The notes: generated from the sequence alone by a model not told the origin. Counted from the first letter of the stretch, positions 16,383-25,911 are shown. The stretch: DNA of 64,000 nt from Jatrophihabitans sp. (GCA_036399055.1 DASWNX010000029.1:310001-374000), one strand, 5' to 3'. Translations and numbers: made by a program.

Positions 16383-17279
16383 TCAGACGCCGATCGTCAA
16401 CGAGGCGGTGTACCCACTCGACACTGAACCGCTCATCGTCGCCAGTTGGTGGATGCCGCCGTCCTCACCGAACACGTTGTCCGAGGTCAACGAGGTCCGC
16501 GTCAGGTTTGCCACGCTCTGCTCGTAGCCCGAGGTCGCGTACACCTTCGCGCACGCCTCCTCGGGCAGGGCGAGCTGGGAGGTCGCGACGATCTTTCCGG
16601 CCGCGGTGGCGTTGGCCAGGCTGGAGTACACCTCGAAGTGCATGTGCGGCCACCTGCCGTCATAGGCGCCCGGAAAAATCGTTGTGAACGTGACCTGGCC
16701 GTCAGCGTCAGATGCCTGCACGCCGCGCAGGTAGTTCTCACCGCTGATGTTCTGGGAGTACATCGAGTACTGACCGTCGATGTCGCAGTGCCACAGGTAC
16801 ACCGCGGCGCCCTTGAGAACTTTGTATCCGTTGGCCGAATCACGCAGCGTCAGCTTGACCGTCAGGGGGACGCCCTTGGCGGTGGTCGTGGAGCTGCCGA
16901 AGCTCGACCGGATGTCACTGCGCACGATCCCGCTCATGGCCAGCGCGTTCGGGCCGTTGGAGCCGTCTCCGGGAAACGGTCCGGCTGTCTCGTCAGGGAT
17001 CTCGCTGTAGGACTGGGGGGCGGCCGACCTGCCGCCGGCCGCAGAGGATGCCGCAGTCGAAGCCGTTGTCGGAGAAGACCCAGCCGAGGTCGCCGTCGAT
17101 GCTGTCGATGACCCGGCCGAGGTCACCTTGGCGGCTGTTGAGCACCCGGCGAGTGCCAGCAGGCCAGCTCCCATCATCGTCAGCGCGCCGCGCCGGCTCA
17201 GGGTCTGCAGGTCGAACTCCAACCCGCGGTCGTGGTCGTCGATCTCGTGATGGGGGTCAGCTGCGTGCTGGGGCGGCAT
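16383..17279 (-). CDS. intradiol dioxygenase-like Tat-exported lipoprotein
   Basis: A 298-residue protein with a twin-arginine signal at about residues 30-50 (SRRGALTMMGAGLLALAGC) that ends in a lipobox cysteine. A Ser/Ala/Thr-rich spacer of about 45 residues follows. The catalytic domain resembles protocatechuate 3,4-dioxygenase: ETAGPFPGD, AAVYLWHCDIDGQYSMY, and PGAYDGRWPHMHFEV. The two tyrosines and the HxH pair match the four iron ligands of intradiol enzymes. It would act outside the membrane, and the aromatic substrate is unknown. ATG 17279 is chosen because GGAG lies 6 bases upstream. Confidence 0.88.
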   Translation of the reverse strand: MPPQHAADPHHEIDDHDRGLEFDLQTLSRRGALTMMGAGLLALAGCSTAAKVTSAGSSTASTATSAGSSPTTASTAASSAAGGRSAAPQSYSEIPDETAGPFPGDGSNGPNALAMSGIVRSDIRSSFGSSTTTAKGVPLTVKLTLRDSANGYKVLKGAAVYLWHCDIDGQYSMYSQNISGENYLRGVQASDADGQVTFTTIFPGAYDGRWPHMHFEVYSSLANATAAGKIVATSQLALPEEACAKVYATSGYEQSVANLTRTSLTSDNVFGEDGGIHQLATMSGSVSSGYTASLTIGV

Positions 17280-17434
17280 GAAAGGCTCCGGTCTAGGCGC
17301 GTGGTCGTCGGTGACAACCACGTTGCCCGGGTCACCCTGGAAAAGGGTGTGCGGAGCTTGTGCGACCGCTGTGCGCTTGATGGGGCGTGCGGAACGGTGT
17401 TGCCGCTGCGACGGTTGCGGAGTTTGATCGGCTC

Positions 17435-18301
17435 ATGTCGATCACGGTGCAGACGGCGACGCAGGCCTTCCTGGACGAGGTCGTCGACGCGGTGGCCCTC
17501 TGGCAGCAGGACGGCGTGCCGGTACAGCTTCACCCTGGTGACCTTGGCTGGCACTGGCGCCTTGGCGCCGAGGAACTTGCCCAGAACGTCAGGGTGTGGC
17601 GCCGTGACGGACGGATTGCGGCTGTCGGCGTCGTAGATGATTCCCGGCTGATCCGCATGGCCATCGCACCGAGTGCTGAGAAGGACGACCTGCTCGCAGC
17701 GCGGCTGATGGCCGATATCTCCGACCCGGCGGGCGCAGTCCTGCCCGCTGGGACCGCGCTCGTCGAGGCCCGCTTCGGTACAGCGTTGCGAGAACTTCTG
17801 CACGACAGCGGCTGGGTTCCCGATGAGCCGTGGACGCCGCTGTGTCGTGACCTCACGGGACAGGTGGAGGACTGCGCATTACGGGTCGCGATCGTGAAAC
17901 CGCGCGATGCGCGCGATCGAGTAGCAGTGCAGCGGGCGGCGTTTGCCAACTCGACGTTCACACTTGAGCGCTGGTTGACGATGATCTCGGCGCCGCCCTA
18001 CCGCCGGGCCCGGTGCCTGGTCGCCTATGACGCGCATGACGAGGCGGTCGCCGCTGTCACCGTGTGGTCGGCCGGTCAGGGACGGCCCGGCTTGCTGGAG
18101 CCGATGGGCGTCCACCGAGATCACCGGGGGCACGGCTACGGAACCGCCATCTCGATCGCGGCGGCAGCCGCACTGCGGGAGATGGGTTCCTCAAGCGCGA
18201 TGGTGTGCACGCCGAGCGCCAACGCCGGCGCTGTGGCGACCTACGCCTCAGCAGGCTTCCAGAGGCTCCCCGACGTCACAGACTTCCGCCGCACGGGTTG
18301 A
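17435..18301 (+). CDS. GNAT family N-acetyltransferase
   Basis: A 288-residue protein. The C-terminal half is a clear GNAT domain, with LEPMGVHRDHRGHGYGTAIS as the acetyl-CoA loop at about residues 220-240 and NAGAVATYASAGFQRLPD near the end. The N-terminal half is a degenerate GNAT-like region without an obvious acetyl-CoA loop, an arrangement common in two-domain GNATs. The substrate is unknown. ATG 17435 is the start giving MSITVQTATQAF. It is divergent from the dioxygenase gene, with 155 bases between the two starts. Confidence 0.8.
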   Translation: MSITVQTATQAFLDEVVDAVALWQQDGVPVQLHPGDLGWHWRLGAEELAQNVRVWRRDGRIAAVGVVDDSRLIRMAIAPSAEKDDLLAARLMADISDPAGAVLPAGTALVEARFGTALRELLHDSGWVPDEPWTPLCRDLTGQVEDCALRVAIVKPRDARDRVAVQRAAFANSTFTLERWLTMISAPPYRRARCLVAYDAHDEAVAAVTVWSAGQGRPGLLEPMGVHRDHRGHGYGTAISIAAAAALREMGSSSAMVCTPSANAGAVATYASAGFQRLPDVTDFRRTG

Positions 18302-18346
18302 CTCTTGGCCAACCGAAAGCCGCAAGGGCCCGTCAGGTCGGCCTGC

Positions 18347-18568
18347 TTACCGTGTGGTCGGCGGGTCCTGCCGCTTGTCCGGCGCGAGGAAGTCCGCCGC
18401 CTTGTCGCCCATCGAGTCGATCTGGCGGCCGTGCCGTCCGCCGGTTCGCTTGTTGGCCAGCCTTCCCGCCTGGTCGAGGGCCTTCCTCACCTTGTCAGGA
18501 TTGGCCTGCGCGTAGCCACGCGCCTTCTGCGCCAGCTTCGCGATACCACCGATACCACCCAGTGCCAT
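18347..18568 (-). CDS. MT0933-type antitoxin-like small protein
   Basis: A 73-residue basic helical protein. The core ANPDKVRKALDQAG then NKRTGGRHGRQID matches the MT0933/Rv0909 antitoxin family pattern (HPDKV...D.AG...D.KTGGKY..Q.D). In M. tuberculosis this is paired with an SRPBCC-fold toxin. Here the neighbours are a GNAT (opposite strand) and guaA, and no toxin partner is visible, so it is an orphan. The assignment rests on motif recognition by eye. Confidence 0.75.
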   Translation of the reverse strand: MALGGIGGIAKLAQKARGYAQANPDKVRKALDQAGRLANKRTGGRHGRQIDSMGDKAADFLAPDKRQDPPTTR

Positions 18569-18689
18569 GACTTCTCCTGCCAGATCTGTCTTCTTATGCT
18601 CCGGCTGTTTCGGAGGTTCGTCAGCGAGCGTGGTGAGCCGCTCAGGCCCACCACGATGTTAGCTCGCACCACCGGGACCTGACCGGGCC

Positions 18690-20261
18690 CTACTCCCACT
18701 CGATGGTGCCCGGCGGCTTGCTGGTCACGTCCAGCACCACCCGGTTCACCTCGCGCACCTCGTTGGTGATGCGGGTCGAGATCTTCTCCAGCACGTCATA
18801 GGGAACCCGGGTCCAGTCGGCGGTCATCGCGTCCTCCGACGACACCGGCCGCAGCACGATCGGATGCCCGTAGGAACGCCCGTCACCCTGCACCCCGACC
18901 GAGCGCACGTCAGCCAGCAGCACCACCGGGCACTGCCAGATCTCACGGTCCAGCCCCGCCGCCGACAGCTCGGCCCGGGCGATCGAGTCCGCCCGGCGCA
19001 GGATCTCCAACCGCTCAGCGTCCACCGCCCCGACGATCCGGATCGCCAAACCGGGCCCGGGGAACGGCTGGCGCCAGACGATCTCCTCGGGCAGCCCGAG
19101 CTCCAGGCCGACCCGGCGCACCTCGTCCTTGAACAGCGCCCGCAGCGGCTCCACCAGGGAGAACTGCAGGTCATCGGGCAGGCCGCCGACGTTGTGATGG
19201 CTCTTGATGTTGGCGGTCCCGGCGCCGCCGCCGGACTCCACCACGTCCGGATACAACGTGCCCTGCACCAGAAACTCGAACGGCGGGCCGGAAACGGTAG
19301 AAGCGATCAGCTCGCGCTCGGCCTGCTCGAAGGACCGGATGAACTCCCGTCCGATGATCTTGCGCTTGGCTTCCGGGTCGACCACCCCGGCGAGGGCGTC
19401 CAGAAACTGCTGGCGCGCGTCGACGATCTTCAGCGACACCCCGGTGGCGGCGACGAAATCGGTCTCGACCTGCTCGGCCTCGCCGGCCCGCAGCAGCCCG
19501 TGGTCGACGAACACGCAGGTCAGCTGGTCGCCGACCGCGCGCTGCACCAGCGCCGCGGCCACCGCCGAGTCCACCCCGCCGGACAGCCCGCAGATCACCC
19601 GGGAGTCCCCGACCTGCCTGCGGATCAGCTCGACCTGCTCATCGATGATGTTGGCGTCGGTCCAGGTGGGCTTCAACCCGGCGATGTCGTAGAGGAAGTT
19701 CTTCAGCAGCTGCTGGCCGTGCTCGGTGTGCAGCACCTCAGGATGGAACTGCACGCCGGCCAGGCCGCGGCCGGTGTCCTCGAAGGCCGCCACCGGAGCG
19801 CCCGCCGACGAGGCGGTCACTGTGAACCCCTCAGGCGCCCGGGTCACCTCGTCCCCGTGCGACATCCAGACCTGCCGCAGATCGCCGCGCGCGCTATCGA
19901 CGTTGCCGAACAGCGTCCCGGGCGCGGAGATCGACAGCAGCGTCCGGCCGAACTCCGAGCCGCCGGTGTTGGCCACCTCGCCGCCGAGCGCCTGGGTCAT
20001 CGCCTGAAAGCCGTAGCAGATGCCGAACACCGGGACGCCGCCCTCGAACAACCCGGGGTCTACGACGGGCGCGTTCGGCGCGTACACCGAGGCCGGCCCG
20101 CCGGAGAGGATGATCGCCTTGGGCTCGCGGGCGAGCATGTCGGCCACCGGCATCGAGGAGGGGACGATCTCGGAGTAGACGTTCGCCTCACGCACCCGGC
20201 GAGCGATCAGCTGCGCGTACTGCGCGCCATAGTCAACGACGAGCACGGTGTCGGTCTGCAC
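18690..20261 (-). CDS. guaA: GMP synthase (glutamine-hydrolysing)
   Basis: Full-length GMP synthase, 523 residues, converting XMP, glutamine and ATP to GMP. The class I amidotransferase domain has the nucleophile in [10 protein letters not shown] (about residue 80) and [12 protein letters not shown] as the catalytic His-Glu. The ATP pyrophosphatase loop [14 protein letters not shown] follows at about 225, and the dimerisation domain ends with [13 protein letters not shown] at 20261 serves as start. The related guaB3 and guaB lie at 26.4 and 41.2 kb, so the last GMP steps are spread over this region, as in other actinobacteria. Confidence 0.97.
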   Translation of the reverse strand: MQTDTVLVVDYGAQYAQLIARRVREANVYSEIVPSSMPVADMLAREPKAIILSGGPASVYAPNAPVVDPGLFEGGVPVFGICYGFQAMTQALGGEVANTGGSEFGRTLLSISAPGTLFGNVDSARGDLRQVWMSHGDEVTRAPEGFTVTASSAGAPVAAFEDTGRGLAGVQFHPEVLHTEHGQQLLKNFLYDIAGLKPTWTDANIIDEQVELIRRQVGDSRVICGLSGGVDSAVAAALVQRAVGDQLTCVFVDHGLLRAGEAEQVETDFVAATGVSLKIVDARQQFLDALAGVVDPEAKRKIIGREFIRSFEQAERELIASTVSGPPFEFLVQGTLYPDVVESGGGAGTANIKSHHNVGGLPDDLQFSLVEPLRALFKDEVRRVGLELGLPEEIVWRQPFPGPGLAIRIVGAVDAERLEILRRADSIARAELSAAGLDREIWQCPVVLLADVRSVGVQGDGRSYGHPIVLRPVSSEDAMTADWTRVPYDVLEKISTRITNEVREVNRVVLDVTSKPPGTIEWE

Positions 20262-20398
20262 CCGGTCATTCTCGCAGAGCGGCCCGCCAACCCCGAGCGG
20301 CGCAGCCGGGCGGTCAGGGCCGACTCAGGCGGGGGACGCGGGGTCGGCTTCACCATCTCCTCGGTTGCGGACGCGGACCCTGGGTTGGGCGGCCAGGT

Positions 20399-20641
20399 CT
20401 AGCCGCCAGTGCCGTCGCAGTTCAGGTACATGCTGCTGCGGCTCGAAGTGACAATTCCCCAGTCGTCGCAGCCCCGTTGGCCGACGAGCTCTCCGCCCGA
20501 GAAGTAACGGTAAACAAGGACGAGCGAGCCGTCACCGGCAGGCATCGCTGCGGCCGTGGCCGTGGCCGGTGACAGCATGGCGCTGACTGTGACGGCCACC
20601 CCTACTAGCGCGAGCCTGGCTGCGGTCTTGGGCATACGCAT
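20399..20641 (-). CDS. small secreted protein, DUF6289-like
   Basis: An 80-residue pre-protein with a signal peptide (MRMPKTAARLALVGVAVTVS, then an Ala-rich cleavage region near residue 30). The mature part of about 50 residues contains YRYFSGGELVGQRGCDDWG and a second Cys near the end, so one disulfide is possible. The Tyr-rich, V-G-x-x-x-x-C, W-G pattern recalls the DUF6289 family of secreted peptides, but this is not verified. AGGGG lies upstream of ATG 20641. An AT-rich stretch of about 80 bases (20690-20770) upstream is its likely promoter region. Confidence 0.7.
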   Translation of the reverse strand: MRMPKTAARLALVGVAVTVSAMLSPATATAAAMPAGDGSLVLVYRYFSGGELVGQRGCDDWGIVTSSRSSMYLNCDGTGG

Positions 20642-20930
20642 GGTGTTCCCCTGGGTTCTGGCGGCGGTGCCGCGATGTGGGGTTAAGTATGGTGCCAAAT
20701 GATCTTGGGCGAATAGGCATTTCGTCTTATTTGTTAAGGTTGCGAAATACTCGGCTTACAAGAATGCACCGGGTCAGGCCACGCTCTCAGCGACGAGAGG
20801 GTCCAGGGCCAGCCCAACTCGGCCGCCTTCCTGGGCGCGCCGCTCCCGCCGGTTGCTGCCAGCGCTCGTTCTCATGGTGATGACAACCTGGCTGCTAAGC
20901 GGGGTCAGGGCCGGGCAGCGCAGCGAACGG

Positions 20931-21869
20931 TCAGGGCCGACTCGCCGCCCACTGGTAGCGGACTCCAGTCAGCTCCTCGCTCAGATCCCACAGCTGAGCG
21001 GCCAGCTGAGGGTCCTGTGCCGTCCTGCTCGGCTGCGCCGGCCCGGCCGGTCCGCGCATGCCGCCGGGCCACTGCGGGCCGCTGTAGGAGCCGGGCGCGG
21101 CGACGCTGGCGGCGTACAGCGTCGGCTGGGCGCCGGCCGCCGCAGACTGGAACATCAGCTGGCCCACGGTGTTGCGCACCACGCGCGCCAGCGGCTTGGC
21201 GCCCATCCCGTCCGGATTGAGCATCAGATTGGTCCTCGACACGCCGGGATGGGCAGCCGTCGAAGTCAGCGGGGCCGCGTGCGCCTCGGCGCGGCGCTGC
21301 AGTTCCAGCGCGAACAGCACGTTGGCCAGCTTGGAGTCGGCGTAGGCCCGCTGCGGCGAGTAGCCCGGCTCGGGCTCACCGCGCAACCGGCCGGGCTGGC
21401 CGCCCCGGTGCAGCAGCGAGGACACCGTCACCACCCGGGCGACGCCGCCGGAACCGCCGGCCGACAGCAGCGCCGGCAGCAGCCGGCCGGTCAGCGCGAA
21501 GTGGCCCAGGTGGTTGGTGCCAAACTGCAGCTCGAAGCCGTCGGAGGTCTGCCGCAGGCTCGGCGGCGCCATCACCCCGGCGTTGTTGACCAGCAGGTGC
21601 AACGGACCCTCCCAGCCCTCGGCCACGTCCTTGATCGAGGCGAGTGAGGCCAGGTCCAGCCGCACCGGCTCGATGTCGGCGCCCGGCGCCTGCTCCCTGA
21701 TCCGGCGCGCCGCCGCCTCGCCACGACCGGCGTCGCGGCTGGCCAACCGGACCCGGGCGCCGTGCCTGGCCAGCTCCAGCGCGGTCTGCCAGCCGATGCC
21801 GGAGTTGGCGCCGGTGACCAGCGCCGTCCGGCCGGCGAACGAGGGCAGCTGCGACGCATTCCATGACAT
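20931..21869 (-). CDS. short-chain dehydrogenase/reductase
   Basis: A 312-residue classical SDR of the retinol-dehydrogenase-like group. The cofactor loop TGANSGIG is at about residues 17-24, NNAGVMAPP at about 92-100, the catalytic serine lies in VVTVSSLLHRGG, and YADSK provides the Tyr-x-x-x-Lys pair. Arg residues after the second strand (ASRDAGRGE) suggest NADP. The substrate is unknown. ATG 21869 gives MSWNASQLPSFAGRTALVTG, a normal lead-in. The divergent corA gene starts 58 bases away. Confidence 0.9.
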   Translation of the reverse strand: MSWNASQLPSFAGRTALVTGANSGIGWQTALELARHGARVRLASRDAGRGEAAARRIREQAPGADIEPVRLDLASLASIKDVAEGWEGPLHLLVNNAGVMAPPSLRQTSDGFELQFGTNHLGHFALTGRLLPALLSAGGSGGVARVVTVSSLLHRGGQPGRLRGEPEPGYSPQRAYADSKLANVLFALELQRRAEAHAAPLTSTAAHPGVSRTNLMLNPDGMGAKPLARVVRNTVGQLMFQSAAAGAQPTLYAASVAAPGSYSGPQWPGGMRGPAGPAQPSRTAQDPQLAAQLWDLSEELTGVRYQWAASRP

Positions 21870-21927
21870 GCTTCGCAACGATACGGTCGCCCGGACGGCC
21901 AGGACCCGGGCGCAGGAGGTGTAGGGC

Positions 21928-22908
21928 ATGACCGAAGCTGCCATCCGCACCCGACTCTGGCGCGACGGAGTCCTGGAGAAGGAGGACTTTCCCTTCTCCG
22001 AGCTCTCCGACTACCTCGACCAGCCCGACTGCATGGTCTGGGCCGACCTGCAGTCCCCGGACGCGGCCCTGCTCGCCGAACTCGGCGAGGAGCTGTCGCT
22101 GGACAAGCTGGCGATTGAGGACGCGGTGGCCCACCACGAGCGCCCGAAGGCCTCGCGCTACTCCACGCACACCTTTCTCACCGCCCGCGCGCTCAAGCTC
22201 GACCGCGACAGCGGTGAGCTCAGTGACCTGCCGGTGTCGGCCTTCGTGCTCAAGCAGGCATTCGTCACCGTGCACACCGGCCAGTGGTTCGACGTCGACA
22301 CCGTCGTCCAACGCTGGGACGAGAACGCCGAGCTGATGCGCCACGGGGTCAGGGCGCTGGCCTGGGGAATGCTCGACGTGCTGGTGGACGGCCAATTCGA
22401 GGTCGTGCAGGCCCTCGACGACGAGATCGAGGACCTGGAGGACCTGCTGTTCGAGCAGCCCAAGGGCGAGCACCAGCTGCAACGGCGGACCTTCGCGCTG
22501 CGCAAGTCACTCGTCCGGACCCGCCGGGCGGTGCTGCCGATGCGCGAGGTGGTCAACACCCTGGCGCGGCGCGACGCCGACGTCCCGCCGGAGCTGCGGC
22601 CCTACCTGGAGGACCTCTACGACCACGTGCTGCGGGCCGCCGAGTGGACCGAGTCGCTGCGAGACATGGTCAGCTCGGTCTTCGAGACCAACCTCTCCCT
22701 GCAGGACGCCCGGCTCAACACGATCATGAAGAAGCTGACGTCCTACACCGCGCTGATCGCCATTCCCACCGCGGTCACCGGCTTCTACGGCCAGAACGTG
22801 CCCTACCCCGGCTTCGGCGACCACTCCGGCTTCGTCTCCAGCGTGGTCGTCATCGCGCTGCTGGCCGGCGCGCTCTATCTGACGTTCAGACGCGCCGGCT
22901 GGCTGTAG
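21928..22908 (+). CDS. corA: CorA-family magnesium/cobalt transporter with GQN variant
   Basis: A 326-residue CorA-like channel. The cytoplasmic domain has VWADLQSPDAALLAELGEEL and the long helix with EDLEDLLFEQ. Two TM helices sit at the very C-terminus (LTSYTALIAIPTAVTGFYG and SSVVVIALLAGALYLTF). The loop signature, normally YGMN, reads YGQNVPYPG. The first TM and the loop are otherwise canonical. The change is in the selectivity region and could alter cation preference. It ends convergent with the GH36 gene. Confidence 0.88.
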   Translation: MTEAAIRTRLWRDGVLEKEDFPFSELSDYLDQPDCMVWADLQSPDAALLAELGEELSLDKLAIEDAVAHHERPKASRYSTHTFLTARALKLDRDSGELSDLPVSAFVLKQAFVTVHTGQWFDVDTVVQRWDENAELMRHGVRALAWGMLDVLVDGQFEVVQALDDEIEDLEDLLFEQPKGEHQLQRRTFALRKSLVRTRRAVLPMREVVNTLARRDADVPPELRPYLEDLYDHVLRAAEWTESLRDMVSSVFETNLSLQDARLNTIMKKLTSYTALIAIPTAVTGFYGQNVPYPGFGDHSGFVSSVVVIALLAGALYLTFRRAGWL

Positions 22909-22927
22909 CTCACTTCGCCGGGCCGGG

Positions 22928-22977
22928 CTTCAGTCGACGGCCGAACTTCAGTCGACGGCCGAACTTCAGTCGACGGC
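22928..22977. repeat. 18-bp tandem repeat duplicating the end of the GH36 gene
   Basis: Two full copies of CTTCAGTCGACGGCCGAA and a third partial copy run across the stop codon of the GH36 gene. Each copy repeats the sense-strand GTCGACTGA, that is the last codons and the TGA. Confidence 0.9.
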
Positions 22978-25095
22978 TTGCAGGCGCAGCACGATCACCG
23001 ACAGCGGCGCCGGCGGTGGCCCGGGCAGCCCCAGCTCCGACAGCACGGCCCCGCTCAGCGGGCCGGTCGCGGGCGCCTCGTAGCGCGGCCAGGCGGCCGG
23101 GTCGATCCGAGTCACCGCGTACCGGCGCGCCGGGTCCAGTCCCGGCACCCGCCACCTCGGCGGCTCGTGCGTCAACTCGTCCAGCTGCGCGTACGCCACC
23201 ACCGCAGCAGACCTGTCGGGTGCGATCACCCCGTGGACCCAGGCGTCGCGCACCGCCGAGTCGAGCCGGACCATCCGGCCACCGTGCAACAGCTCGCGCT
23301 GGGATTTGTACAGCTCGATCCACCTCGCGAGGGTGGCGAGGTCGGCCTCGCTCGCCGATGTGATGTCCCATTCGACGCCGAAGTGGCCGAACAGCGCGGT
23401 GCCGGCCCGAAAGTCTAACGGCAGCAGCCGGCGGGTCTGGTGCGATTGCGGCGCGCTGACGTGCGCGCCCAGGTACTCCGGCGCGACCAGCTGCGTCGTC
23501 CAGCGTTGGATGGCCTGCCGGGCCAGGGCGTCGTTCTGGTCCGAGGTCCACACCCGCTCGGCGCGCCGCAGGACCTCGAGGTCGATCCGGCCGCCGCCCG
23601 AGGCGCAGGACTCCCATTCCAGGCGGGGGAACCGGGCGCGCAGCTCATCGAGCAGCCGGTAGAAGGCCAGCGTCTGCGCGTGGATCGCCGGGCGCCCTGC
23701 CACGGCAGCGGAGCCGGCGTCCACGGCGTCGCGGTTGTGATCCCACTTGACGTAATCCACCTCGCACCCCGACAGCACCGTCGTCATCTGCTCCAGCACA
23801 TGCGCGTAGGCGCCTGGCTGGGTGAGGTCGAGGATCTGCTGGCTCCGTTCCTCCGGAGGGATGCGCTGGCCGGTGGCCAGGATCCAGTCCGGGTGCTCGC
23901 GGTACAGCTCGGAGTGCGGGTTGACCATCTCCGGCTCGAACCAGAGCCCGAACTGCATCCCCAGGCCGTGCACGTGCTCGGCGATCGGGCCGAGGCCGTC
24001 GGGCCAGACGTCGGCTGAGACGGTCCAGTCGCCGAGGCCGGCGCGGTCGTGCCGGCGGCCGCCGAACCAACCGTCGTCCAGGACGTAGCGTTCGACGCCG
24101 AGCCGGGCCGCCCGGTCGGCCAGTTCCCGCAACCTGGCCAGATCGTGGTCGAAGTACACCGCCTCCCACACGTTCAAGGTCACCGGCCGCGGTGTGGCCG
24201 GGTGAGCCGGCGTCGAGCGCAGGTAGCCGTGAAAGCGCGCCGCGAGCCCGTCCAGGCCATGTCCGGACGCGCCGACGTAGACCCACGGGCTGGAGTAGCT
24301 CTCCCCCGGCGCCAGCGTCACCTCTCCCGGCAGCAGCAGCTCGCCGCCGCCGATCGAGGTCACCGTGGGCGACAGCTTGCCCAGCGGCACCCGCTCGAGC
24401 CGGTGCAGGTGGTTGCCGCTCCACGCCACGTGCACGCCCCACACCTCGCCGTGGCCGAACCCGAAGCCGGGAGTGCCGGCGATCGACACCGTGGCGGCGT
24501 CGAAACCGGTCTTGCCGCGACGGTTCTCCCGCAGCCACAGCCCGTCGGTGACCGGCCGGCGCTGCGGCGTGCGCTCGCGGGCCCACCGTCCGGTGAAGTC
24601 CAGGGAGTCGACGGCGCGGTCGGGCACCGGAAGCACCACGTCCAGGTGCTCCACGACGTAGTCGGACCGGCCCGTGTTGGTCACGGTGTGCCGGGCGCGG
24701 ATCAGCCCGCCGGCCACCGCCTCGACCTCGGTGCGCAGTGTCAGGCCCGCCGGCTCGTCGACCGCCTCGATCCGCGCGCCGTCGGCCTCGACCGTGACCG
24801 ACACCGGCCGGAAGGCGGTGGACCAGGCCCCCGGCTCCCGCCCACCGCGGTGCCCGGACAGGCCGGGACGGCCGTGCCAGCCGGTGGAGTTCTCCGGCAG
24901 CAGCGAGGTCCCGACCGGGTTCAGCGTCGCGATCTCGGCTGCGAAGCCGTCCCCGGCGCCGCTCGGGCCGAGGACGCCGCACCACACCACGCTCGGCAGC
25001 CGGCCATCGTGCTCGGCCAGGACGAGCCCGGTCTCACCCGGCGCTCCCATCCGGTGCGCCGCCTTCGCGACACCGGTCACGGCACTGCCGGTCAC
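22966..25095 (-). CDS. GH36 alpha-galactosidase
   Basis: A 709-residue glycoside hydrolase of family 36. The N-terminal beta-supersandwich covers residues about 1-310. In the barrel, RYVLDDGWFGGRRHD precedes the nucleophile region DYVKWDHNRD and the acid/base region WESCASGGGRIDLEVL...VWTSDQND. It hydrolyses alpha-1,6-galactosides such as melibiose or raffinose. No signal peptide is seen, so it is cytoplasmic. The GTG at 25095 overlaps the TGA of the upstream lipoprotein gene (GTGA). No sugar transporter lies alongside, so the substrate route is unclear. Confidence 0.93.
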   Translation of the reverse strand: MTGSAVTGVAKAAHRMGAPGETGLVLAEHDGRLPSVVWCGVLGPSGAGDGFAAEIATLNPVGTSLLPENSTGWHGRPGLSGHRGGREPGAWSTAFRPVSVTVEADGARIEAVDEPAGLTLRTEVEAVAGGLIRARHTVTNTGRSDYVVEHLDVVLPVPDRAVDSLDFTGRWARERTPQRRPVTDGLWLRENRRGKTGFDAATVSIAGTPGFGFGHGEVWGVHVAWSGNHLHRLERVPLGKLSPTVTSIGGGELLLPGEVTLAPGESYSSPWVYVGASGHGLDGLAARFHGYLRSTPAHPATPRPVTLNVWEAVYFDHDLARLRELADRAARLGVERYVLDDGWFGGRRHDRAGLGDWTVSADVWPDGLGPIAEHVHGLGMQFGLWFEPEMVNPHSELYREHPDWILATGQRIPPEERSQQILDLTQPGAYAHVLEQMTTVLSGCEVDYVKWDHNRDAVDAGSAAVAGRPAIHAQTLAFYRLLDELRARFPRLEWESCASGGGRIDLEVLRRAERVWTSDQNDALARQAIQRWTTQLVAPEYLGAHVSAPQSHQTRRLLPLDFRAGTALFGHFGVEWDITSASEADLATLARWIELYKSQRELLHGGRMVRLDSAVRDAWVHGVIAPDRSAAVVAYAQLDELTHEPPRWRVPGLDPARRYAVTRIDPAAWPRYEAPATGPLSGAVLSELGLPGPPPAPLSVIVLRLQAVD

Positions 25096-25703
25096 GGCAG
25101 CGCCTTCTTGGCGATCAGCTCGAACCGCATCCTGTCCAACGCCTGCATCGCCGCGGTCTGCGGCAGTCCGCACGCGGTGAGCGGCATCCGGGCCACGAGC
25201 GGCTTGCCGTCGCGTTGCACCAGCGCGAAATACGGAACCACCATCGCGATGGCCGGGCATGGGCCGCTGCTGCGAGGCTCGTCCGGCGCCCGCAGCGCGG
25301 CCAGCAACGCGGCCGGGTCGCTGTCCGAGCGCTCGATCAGCAGGCTCCGCGACTGGTCACCGCCCATCCCCACCACCGTGCACCGCAGCACCCAGTCCAC
25401 CTCGATACCACTGGGCGCCGGCTTTGCCTGGCTGTTGTCGTGCTGACCGCTCTCACTCAGCCCGGCCGGGCAGCGTGAATCGACCGGTGACGGCGCCGAG
25501 GTCGGTCCCGGCCGGCCGCTGTCCGGGCCTGGGCCCCAACTTATCCAGCCGCTGCCCGCGCCCGCGCTCGGGCCCGCGCCGCTCGCGGCCGGCGCCGGGT
25601 CGATGACGCCTTGGGACCCGGCGCCGGGGGCCACCCCGGACGGGTCGGGCGCGCAGGCGGTCAGCGCCAGCGCGGCGGCGATCGTCACGGCAAGCAATCG
25701 CAC
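25092..25703 (-). CDS. putative lipoprotein of unknown function
   Basis: A 203-residue protein with a lipoprotein signal (VRLLAVTIAAALALTAC, lipobox cysteine at about residue 17). A Gly/Ala/Pro-rich spacer of about 60 residues leads to a C-terminal domain with two or more cysteines (VLRCTVVG, GPCPAIAMV, LTACGLP). It was not recognised. The GTG at 25703 is chosen because GAGGAG lies 5 bases upstream. It is translationally coupled to the downstream GH36 gene, which is unexpected for a cytoplasmic enzyme. Confidence 0.75.
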   Translation of the reverse strand: MRLLAVTIAAALALTACAPDPSGVAPGAGSQGVIDPAPAASGAGPSAGAGSGWISWGPGPDSGRPGPTSAPSPVDSRCPAGLSESGQHDNSQAKPAPSGIEVDWVLRCTVVGMGGDQSRSLLIERSDSDPAALLAALRAPDEPRSSGPCPAIAMVVPYFALVQRDGKPLVARMPLTACGLPQTAAMQALDRMRFELIAKKALP

Positions 25704-25911
25704 GACGGCTCCTCTCCGGCCCTGGACCGGTCCGCACCCGTAGGCGCCGCCAGGGGTTTCCGGCACCGAATGTAACGAAGGGGCACAAAGGACAGATGCG
25801 GCGGCAGGACCGAAACGTTGCCTGGAGGCCGAGACCACCGGGCCGACCCACCGCCGGACCGCCGGACCGCCGAACCGCCGGACGGCGATCGGCGAGACAG
25901 GGAGGGCTGCC

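Noticed and set aside
18864..20402. Long plus-strand open frame opposite guaA.
   Set aside because: Antisense shadow of a well-supported gene.
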